Below, in pieces: positions 16,490-22,242 of a stretch of DNA of 33,996 nucleotides. The translations under genes and the position numbers were made by a program. The notes beneath the pieces are model-generated. The model was not told where the DNA came from and did no database searches. It was given only the letters and a program-made list of their open reading frames with translations. This stretch comes from Nitrososphaerales archaeon. GTDB taxonomy: Archaea > Thermoproteota > Nitrososphaeria > Nitrososphaerales > CADDZS01. Position 1 is the first letter of the stretch. Each line of letters starts with the position of its first letter. The DNA is taken from positions 1-33,996 of the forward strand of contig JASHXQ010000040.1 in assembly GCA_030043455.1 (NCBI GenBank). The letters are read 5' to 3'.

Positions 16490-17746
16490 TTACACTGCAT
16501 TTTTCCGGAGAAAACGCTCCAACCGATCCATGGCCTCAGACAAGACAGAAGGTTCCGCCATGAACACTCCTCGAAAATGTCCTTCTGCTCCCAAACCAAA
16601 AGTGGCTCCCGGAGAAAATGCGACGCTTTCAGATCTTGCGAGATCAAGAAGGAAGGAGTACTCGTCCTTCCATTTCTTTGAATTAATTTTAGGAAAGAAA
16701 TACAGCGCACCCATCGGACGGACGAAAGAGATCAGCGGCATTTCGCCGAGTCTTTTCAATGCTATGGCACGGCGTTCTCTCAACTTTTCAAGAATAGTCC
16801 TGAAGCTACTGAGATCCGACCTGTAGAGCTCCGCGGCAGCTGCCATCATCGGTGTCGGAATACTTGACGAAGCATGACCATACATCGACCCAACCCTCTT
16901 CACCATTTCCGCGATCTTGCCAAATTTTTCCACATCGTTTTGGATGCAGATGTACCCCATTCTCATCCCGGGAGCGCAAAAGATCTTCGATACCCCAGAA
17001 ACTGTGAACAGCAGGTTATCCTTAACGAATCGCCCGATCGGATGTGCTACGACATTATCATACGTCAGTAGACTGTAGATCTCGTCGCTGACTATTGGAA
17101 TGCCAAACTCTGCTCCGATGTCGGCGATCTCTCTTAGAATATTGTCGGGATAGACGGCTCCTTGCGGATTTGTCGGACTGTTAACCATCAATAGCTTCGT
17201 CTTTGGTGTGATCGCTTTTCTCAGATCTTCAGGATCTGGCATCCAACTATTCGCTTCAAGTGCAGGTATCTGGATTACGCTTGCTCCAAGCGTCCTCACG
17301 TAGGATGAAGTCCCCACATAATGTAGGGGTGAAAAGGTAAGAATCTCATCACCTTGATCCAAAAGAGCGTAATGCAGAACGTTCATCGATCCAGCAACGC
17401 CGGCTGTAATTACAACGTTAGAAGGATCGTAGTTCATCCCCTGGCTTCTCTTTTCAAACTCGGAAACCGCTGCCCGGTACTCCTCCTGCACTCCGGAAAT
17501 TTCTGGGTACATGAACAGCTTTTTTTCCACAGCTCTGCTTATTGCTGGAGCAACGGCATCGTTTACCAGACCAAAAATCACCGGGTCGCCCACAGTGAGC
17601 GAGAGAAACGAATCTTTTCGATGTTTCGTTAAATTACCGATCTCTTTTTTGAATTCTGGCTCCCTCGGATCTCGACTTATTGGTAATAAATCCCATCTTT
17701 TTGAGTAAGTTAAATTTCGCTGGTGAAACTGAGAAGTCGAAGACAA
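16490..17746 (-). CDS. Class I/II aminotransferase, second copy (AlaA-like)
   Basis: A 418-aa fold-type I aminotransferase, paralogous to the one at 8547-9734. Cofactor residues are Asn193 (SPTNPQG), Asp221 and Tyr224 (IVSDEIYS), Schiff-base Lys254 (VSGVSKIFCAPG) and Arg262 (GMRMGY). The SLTVGDPVIFGLVND stretch near residue 49 is the shared alanine-type feature. The N-terminus is about 20 residues longer than in the other copy. The TTG at 17746 is the furthest start available and may overextend the protein. Shared motifs suggest a similar reaction on a different amino donor. The neighbours are class V paralogue B downstream and the divergent FAH-family gene upstream. Confidence 0.86.
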   Translation of the reverse strand: MSSTSQFHQRNLTYSKRWDLLPISRDPREPEFKKEIGNLTKHRKDSFLSLTVGDPVIFGLVNDAVAPAISRAVEKKLFMYPEISGVQEEYRAAVSEFEKRSQGMNYDPSNVVITAGVAGSMNVLHYALLDQGDEILTFSPLHYVGTSSYVRTLGASVIQIPALEANSWMPDPEDLRKAITPKTKLLMVNSPTNPQGAVYPDNILREIADIGAEFGIPIVSDEIYSLLTYDNVVAHPIGRFVKDNLLFTVSGVSKIFCAPGMRMGYICIQNDVEKFGKIAEMVKRVGSMYGHASSSIPTPMMAAAAELYRSDLSSFRTILEKLRERRAIALKRLGEMPLISFVRPMGALYFFPKINSKKWKDEYSFLLDLARSESVAFSPGATFGLGAEGHFRGVFMAEPSVLSEAMDRLERFLRKNAV

Positions 17747-17878
17747 ACTAGCTTCTTCTCTTTCGTGTTATGGAAACCATTCCAGAATTATTAATCCTTT
17801 TTGAAATTGAAAGATCCTCCTCTCCCTTCCAACAAGGCATAAATCGTGGAATTATTTCCAAAGATTTAGAGCATATCT

Positions 17879-18808
17879 ATGGTCAGGCTGACGATGTACA
17901 GCAAGAAAGGTGCCGTGAGATCCGGCATTCTGGTTGGGGAGTATGTTTACGATCTCATGAGCGTATCGGAAGAGCTGAATAAAACCACCACATTCGATCT
18001 TTCTTCAGTTAGCAGTATGATGCTTTCCTCAAATAATCAGCTGCAAGATTACTTAGTTGATTTAGTAAAAAGGATTCAAAACTCTGCCCTTGAGCTGCGC
18101 AATCAGGCAACCGCATTTACCTTTGCAGATCTCGCTCCCCTTTTGAAGCCCCAATTGTGTCACGCTATCGGACAGAATTACAAATTCAAGCCAAACAGGC
18201 CTTTATATGTCAAGGACATGTTGAAGGCGGGCTCTGCAGTTTGCGCGAGTGGGGACAGGATTCCACTGCCGAAGGGGCTGATCCTTACTCACGTTAGCGC
18301 GGAGTTGTGTGGTATCATCTCTCGAAAGGCAAAGAACCTCTCTTCACTGGAAGAGGCTAAGAAAGTCTTGGGAGGATTTACTATGGGGAACGATGTCGGT
18401 GCGATCAGTTTTGTTCACCTTTCGAGAGATATGTCAAGCACTTGCAAAAGTCTTGACTGTTTCGGACCAATGGGGCCGGTAATTGTCACACCAGATGAGA
18501 TCGATCCCACTGACGTGGATACAAGTCTTCGAATCAATGGGGAGCAAAAAGCAGCCGGCAACACCAGAGATGCCGCCTTTTCCATCTACGAGGTGGTCCG
18601 GGATATTTCAGGCATCATGACTTTGTATCCTGGCGATGTCATCTTTCTCGGCGCCATGGGAGACGAGCCCTACATCAAGGGGCCCGGAGACATAGTGGAA
18701 TGCCAAGGAAGCGGTATAGGAACACTCACCAACGAATTTGTCGCCGGCGACTGGTCTTTATCCGATAACTACCAACGGGAGATCGTAAAGAATTCGCCCG
18801 CTGGTTAG
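17879..18808 (+). CDS. Fumarylacetoacetate hydrolase (FAH) family protein, divergent active site
   Basis: A 309-aa FAH-fold protein. The C-terminal domain is recognisable from VLGGFTMGNDVGAISF, TCKSLDCFGPMGPVIVTPDEI, NTRDAAFSIYEVVRDIS and LYPGDVIFLGAMGDEPYIKGPGD. In the family, a Glu-x-Glu pair and an Asp bind the catalytic metal. Here Asp172 (GNDVG) and Glu142 (SAELCGII) are kept, but the first Glu of the pair is Ser140. The usual GLNYxxH segment reads AIGQNYKF, without the catalytic His. Lys190 in the CKSLD motif is retained. Family members hydrolyse or decarboxylate beta-diketo acids. This one may have altered or reduced activity. Clear ATG start and normal length. It converges on the ParB-like gene. 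Confidence 0.8.
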   Translation: MVRLTMYSKKGAVRSGILVGEYVYDLMSVSEELNKTTTFDLSSVSSMMLSSNNQLQDYLVDLVKRIQNSALELRNQATAFTFADLAPLLKPQLCHAIGQNYKFKPNRPLYVKDMLKAGSAVCASGDRIPLPKGLILTHVSAELCGIISRKAKNLSSLEEAKKVLGGFTMGNDVGAISFVHLSRDMSSTCKSLDCFGPMGPVIVTPDEIDPTDVDTSLRINGEQKAAGNTRDAAFSIYEVVRDISGIMTLYPGDVIFLGAMGDEPYIKGPGDIVECQGSGIGTLTNEFVAGDWSLSDNYQREIVKNSPAG

Positions 18809-18842
18809 ATTACGACTTGGAATATTCCGCCGACGAAGAGCG

Positions 18843-19934
18843 TTATTTCGAATAAGTTCTCGAACTGGACACTCTCATAGTACACGGATGATTAACTTGC
18901 TCAAAATGATCAAAGAACATTCGCATCTCTCGGGATTCCACGGGGGAGAAATGCTCGTGAACTATTTTCCAAAAGTTGTCCTCTTTTGAGAAGATCATCG
19001 TCGTTCGAGTCTTGTTCTTGAGCGCCTTGCCGTTGTAAGTGACCTCGTGGATCACGTACATGGTAGCATAAGCAAAATTCCCGTGAATTTTAAGATCTAG
19101 ATCCTGCAATCGCACGCGCAGACCTCTGGATTCACGAATTATGCTACAAAGATGATCTTGCGCCATCTCACGATTTAACTTGAGAAACGGTGGAAATTGA
19201 GAAAATAAGCTGTAGCTGTGGGTTGATCGGGAATCGAAAAGAGGTCGCAGGTCGTTCGAGCTGACTCCGACAATAACATCAGAGATCAGCTTGGTGAGAA
19301 CTTTTCTCGAATCCCGCGAGCTCTGCCTAATTTTTCTCTCGAAATGATGCGATGCTAACCGTTGAAGTTCCCTGAGACCTAAATTTGCAGAAACTGCAAG
19401 TTTGGCTGTGCTCCATCGCTCTCCGAGGTCCTCGATTTTAGTAAGAATTCGAGCGTGGCGTTCAGTGATAGAATTCAGCACGACCGACTTTTCATTTTCG
19501 GGAGCGCATCCATTGGGAAAAAGTTCTAACATTGAAACGTGCTGGGAGACGAAGGCATTCGAACGATTGATTAACGAGGCTATTTCCGAGTACGTTTTTC
19601 CGCTAAGCGAATGTAGTTGATCGATAAGTAGCGCTATTTCATAATCAGAAAAGTTTTTTCTGTCCAGATTCTCTGACAACGCCATGCTAACTTTCTCCCA
19701 GTCACTGGCATCCACGATCTCTGCTTTGATGGTTTTCCACCCCAAGGCAGTCGCCGCTCTGAGACGACGATTTCCGAAGACAACCTCGTAGTTTCCGGTT
19801 TTCTTCCTGTTTGGTCTAACTCTGATCGGAGAGAGCTGGCCCTGCACCTTGAAGGATTCTTTCAAATCCTCGATATCGTAGTTGGAAAGACGTATCTCAG
19901 AATGCTCAATGGCCGATAAAGGTAGCTCTGCCAA
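18843..19934 (-). CDS. ParB-like DNA-binding protein fused to a C-terminal NTF2/SnoaL-like domain
   Basis: A 363-aa protein. Residues 1-105 are a ParB/Srx-type domain: LKESFKVQGQLSPIRVRP (box I), FGNRRLRAATALGW with GNRR at 54-57 (the CTP/NTP-binding GxRR box) and SENLDRKNFSDYEIALL (box III). Residues about 112-138 form a KorB-like helix-turn-helix (YSEIASLINRSNAFVSQH). The C-terminal part, about 205-331, looks like a SnoaL/NTF2-fold domain: FAYATMYVIHEVTYNGKAL, a TRTTMIF strand, then FWKIVHEHFSP, the usual ending of SnoaL_3-type proteins. In place of the normal ParB dimerisation domain, an NTF2-like fold could supply dimerisation or ligand sensing. No ParA gene is present. The TTG start lies about 32 bases from a TATA-like box. 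Likely a transcription or nucleoid regulator, possibly of the adjacent enolase-superfamily operon. Confidence 0.8.
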   Translation of the reverse strand: MAELPLSAIEHSEIRLSNYDIEDLKESFKVQGQLSPIRVRPNRKKTGNYEVVFGNRRLRAATALGWKTIKAEIVDASDWEKVSMALSENLDRKNFSDYEIALLIDQLHSLSGKTYSEIASLINRSNAFVSQHVSMLELFPNGCAPENEKSVVLNSITERHARILTKIEDLGERWSTAKLAVSANLGLRELQRLASHHFERKIRQSSRDSRKVLTKLISDVIVGVSSNDLRPLFDSRSTHSYSLFSQFPPFLKLNREMAQDHLCSIIRESRGLRVRLQDLDLKIHGNFAYATMYVIHEVTYNGKALKNKTRTTMIFSKEDNFWKIVHEHFSPVESREMRMFFDHFEQVNHPCTMRVSSSRTYSK

Positions 19935-19960
19935 TCAGAAAAATTGGAAAAAAATTTCGT

Positions 19961-19972
19961 AATTTAAATATT
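19961..19972 (-). promoter_or_regulatory. TATA-like box for the ParB-like gene
   Basis: AATATTTAAATT on the minus strand, centred about 32 bases upstream of the TTG start at 19934. The 24-bp palindrome at 19975-19998 begins only 3 bases upstream of it, at the BRE position. Confidence 0.5.
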
Positions 19973-19974
19973 CG

Positions 19975-19998
19975 CAATTTTCACCGTGGTGAAAATTG
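19975..19998. promoter_or_regulatory. 24-bp palindrome with parS-like half-sites (candidate operator)
   Basis: CAATTTTCACC, two central bases (GT), then GGTGAAAATTG: 11-bp perfect arms. Each arm contains TTTCAC or GTGAAA, the half-site core of bacterial parS (TGTTTCACGTGAAACA), but spaced by four bases (CGTG) instead of abutting. It lies in the divergent promoter region of the ParB-like gene and the enolase-superfamily gene, touching the TATA-like box of the former. A binding site for the ParB-like protein, giving autoregulation, is the natural guess. Confidence 0.6.
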
Positions 19999-20021
19999 AT
20001 TTTTTCGTGAAACACATTCTT

Positions 20022-20036
20022 TCTAGCGAAGCTAGA
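20022..20036. repeat. Short inverted repeat in the ParB-like/enolase intergenic region
   Basis: TCTAGC-GAA-GCTAGA, a perfect 6-bp inverted repeat with a 3-base spacer, 24 bases beyond the larger palindrome. It could be a hairpin in a leader RNA or a second operator. Function unknown. Confidence 0.4.
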
Positions 20037-20108
20037 GTGATTCTCTTTCTTTCGGGTCGTCTTAGCACATAGGTTCAAAATAGCAGACACAAAGAATGGC
20101 TCAATCCC

Positions 20109-21176
20109 ATGAAAATTACCAACATTGACGTCAAGATGCTTACCGGTGAAAGTCAAAAGGACAAGCACCCGCCTCTACAATGGTGCCTAGTTAGTATAGT
20201 GACCGATGCTGGAATTGAAGGTTCCTATATCACGAAGCCTTGGGTGGGTACGGAAATTCAAAACAGATTCAAAGCAGAGAAGGGAAGAATCGTGGGACTC
20301 GATCCACTCGAGAGATCCGCGCTCGAGCTTTTGTGGAAGGGCTTTCCCTATATGATGAATCCGGCAAACACGAACGTTCTGGGAACACTCGAGATCTGTC
20401 TTTGGGACATTGCCGGCAAATACTTCGAGGTTCCGGTATGCAAATTGCTTGGCCAAAGAAAGAATCGGATCCTTGCCTATGCTTCCGTACCGACTCTTCA
20501 CACGAAAGAAGATTACGTTCGGCTTGCCGCAGAAATCAAGAAAATGGGATTCAAAGCACTAAAAATTCATCCCCCGCTAAAGGCAGAAATGGACATAGAG
20601 GTTTGCCGTGCTGTGAGAGAAACGGTCGGCGATGACCTAGTTCTGATGCTAGATTCGGTTTCTATTTACAATAGGTCTGAAGCCCTGAAGGTAGGTCGCG
20701 CGATAGATGAGCTCGACTTCCTGTGGTATGAAGATCCATTACCCACAACAGATATGGACGGTCTCGAAGATCTCTGTAGATCCATTGACTGCCAGGTTCT
20801 GATGGGCGAAAGACTGACTTCTATTACTGGGTACACCGAGTACATTCGTAGACATGCTACCGACGCGTTGCGCTGTTCGGCAGAACAGCTCGGAGGCATT
20901 TCCGCAGCCATGAAAGTCTCGAGTCTCGCCGAGTGTTTCGGGATGAACTGCGAACCTCACAGTTGGGGGCACGTACTCTATCAAGCAGCCAGCCTGCATG
21001 CAATGCTCTCGATGGACAATTGCAATTTCTTTGAGCTGCCGTTCTCGGAGGGAATCCAGAACACTGGGATGAAAGATCTGATTCGAATAAACAGCGAGGG
21101 GTACGTGGTCGCTCCGTCAAAATCCGGTCTTGGATTTGATCTCGACCAGGAGCAAATCGCCCGTCTAAGCGTTTGA
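20109..21176 (+). CDS. Mandelate racemase/muconate lactonizing enzyme family protein (enolase superfamily)
   Basis: A 355-aa enolase-superfamily enzyme with the two-domain layout: N-terminal capping domain to about residue 115, then the barrel. Metal ligands are Asp182 (VLMLDSVS), Glu208 (WYEDPLP) and Glu234 (LMGERL). On the second strand Lys152-x-His154 (LKIHPP) stands where the KxK base usually is, and His284 (CEPHSWG) is the likely base on the other face. The His284 arrangement resembles the mandelate racemase/sugar-acid dehydratase branch. It would abstract the alpha proton of a carboxylate, either racemising it or dehydrating a hydroxy acid. It is divergent from the ParB-like gene and followed closely by the cyclodeaminase-family gene, probably in one transcript. 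Confidence 0.86.
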   Translation: MKITNIDVKMLTGESQKDKHPPLQWCLVSIVTDAGIEGSYITKPWVGTEIQNRFKAEKGRIVGLDPLERSALELLWKGFPYMMNPANTNVLGTLEICLWDIAGKYFEVPVCKLLGQRKNRILAYASVPTLHTKEDYVRLAAEIKKMGFKALKIHPPLKAEMDIEVCRAVRETVGDDLVLMLDSVSIYNRSEALKVGRAIDELDFLWYEDPLPTTDMDGLEDLCRSIDCQVLMGERLTSITGYTEYIRRHATDALRCSAEQLGGISAAMKVSSLAECFGMNCEPHSWGHVLYQAASLHAMLSMDNCNFFELPFSEGIQNTGMKDLIRINSEGYVVAPSKSGLGFDLDQEQIARLSV

Positions 21177-21231
21177 GGAAATAGGATCTGTAGTATTTTT
21201 GCCAGAAATTCTATCAAGCAAAGAATCAGTA

Positions 21232-22158
21232 ATGATCTTTCACAACGATTCTGTCAAACAACACGTAACCATGCTAGATACCATTCGGGCGGTTGAAGAC
21301 TCTTTCAGAGAAAATGGGACTGGTGGAGTTTCCAATCTTTCTACCAGTCTCCCAACCGGCCAAGGAGAGAAGAACGCTGTCCACATCAAGGCTGGCTATC
21401 TGTCTTCCAAGGGAATCGTCGCACTCAAAACTTCAGGTATCTTGATCCTATCGCGAGTTGGAACGCGAAGACCCCTAGCTATAATGGATTCGGCCCAGAT
21501 CACTTGGCTACGGACTGGGGCTGCGGGTGGAGTCGCCGCAAAGTATCTAGCCCGCAAGGACTCAGAAAAAGTCGCGATCTTGGGCACGGGTAAACAAGGA
21601 CGTGCACAATTGGTCGGGCTTCGCAACGTTCTACCCATAATCAGCCAAGTGGAAGCTTGGAGCCCAACCTCGCAAAAACGTGAGAAATTTGCAAATGAAA
21701 TGAGCACCCTTCTGGGCTTGGATATCAAGCCCGCTGAAACAGTAAAGGATGCCGTAGCAGATGCAGATGTTATTGTTACAGCTACACCCTCCACCAAGCC
21801 GTTTCTACTTTCAGCCCATGTAAAGCCTGGATCTCACATTAATGCCATGGGTGCTGATCTTCCCGGAATGCAGGAGCTAGGTGCAGCACTTCTAGGAAAG
21901 AGTCGTATCTTCGTTGATGATTTTGGTGAGGCATCAAAAGTAGGCGCCATTAATGTCCCCTTTGCTGCCGGGGAGCTCGCGAGGGAAAAGATCTGCGGCA
22001 CATTGGGAGAGGTAATAGCAGGTAAGATTCGGGGGAGGATCTCAGATAAAGACATCACAGTCTTCGACAGCAGCGGATTGGGAATGCAGGATGCCGCTCT
22101 AGCTTCCTGGATCTATGAGAAACGCGAGGCCATCCCTCACGACTCAATCTCACTATGA
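21232..22158 (+). CDS. Ornithine cyclodeaminase/mu-crystallin family dehydrogenase
   Basis: A protein of about 308 aa in the ornithine cyclodeaminase/mu-crystallin family. Landmarks are MLDTIRAVEDSFREN at the N-terminus, NAVHIKAGYLSSKGIVALKTSG with the conserved substrate-binding Lys and Arg context, TWLRTGAAGGVAAKYLARKD, and the nucleotide-binding VAILGTGKQGRAQL (GxGxxG). The family includes ornithine cyclodeaminase, archaeal alanine dehydrogenase, ketimine reductases and EutC of hydroxyectoine breakdown. Sequence alone does not choose among these. I prefer the ATG at 21232 because it places MIFHNDSVKQHV at the normal family start, whereas a TTG at 21199 adds 11 residues. It is 55 bases downstream of the enolase-family gene. 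Confidence 0.85.
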   Translation: MIFHNDSVKQHVTMLDTIRAVEDSFRENGTGGVSNLSTSLPTGQGEKNAVHIKAGYLSSKGIVALKTSGILILSRVGTRRPLAIMDSAQITWLRTGAAGGVAAKYLARKDSEKVAILGTGKQGRAQLVGLRNVLPIISQVEAWSPTSQKREKFANEMSTLLGLDIKPAETVKDAVADADVIVTATPSTKPFLLSAHVKPGSHINAMGADLPGMQELGAALLGKSRIFVDDFGEASKVGAINVPFAAGELAREKICGTLGEVIAGKIRGRISDKDITVFDSSGLGMQDAALASWIYEKREAIPHDSISL

Positions 22159-22164
22159 TTCGAA

Positions 22165-22192
22165 CCCTTGTTGGCTAGAAAAAGTGCAAGGG
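22165..22192. repeat. Inverted repeat in the convergent intergenic region
   Basis: CCCTTG (22165-22170) and CAAGGG (22187-22192) form 6-bp arms around a 16-base loop, just after the cyclodeaminase-family stop codon. It may act with the stronger hairpin that follows. Confidence 0.35.
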
Positions 22193-22194
22193 CA

Positions 22195-22234
22195 GGAACG
22201 GAACTGATCCGTTCCCTATGGTTGACAGTTTTTT
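22195..22234 (+). terminator. Hairpin plus T-run between convergent genes
   Basis: GGAACGGA (22195-22202) and TCCGTTCC (22208-22215) form a perfect 8-bp stem with a 5-base loop, followed 13 bases later by TTTTTT (22229-22234). It sits between the plus-strand cyclodeaminase-family gene and the minus-strand binding-protein gene, where termination of both is needed. Archaeal termination mainly uses the T-tract, and the hairpin may stabilise the 3' end. Confidence 0.45.
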
Positions 22235-22242
22235 ATTAGAGA

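Noticed and set aside
18843..20108. A plasmid or chromosome partition locus
   Set aside because: There is no ParA-type ATPase, no replication initiator and no array of repeats; the ParB-like gene lies among metabolic genes and carries an unusual C-terminal domain.
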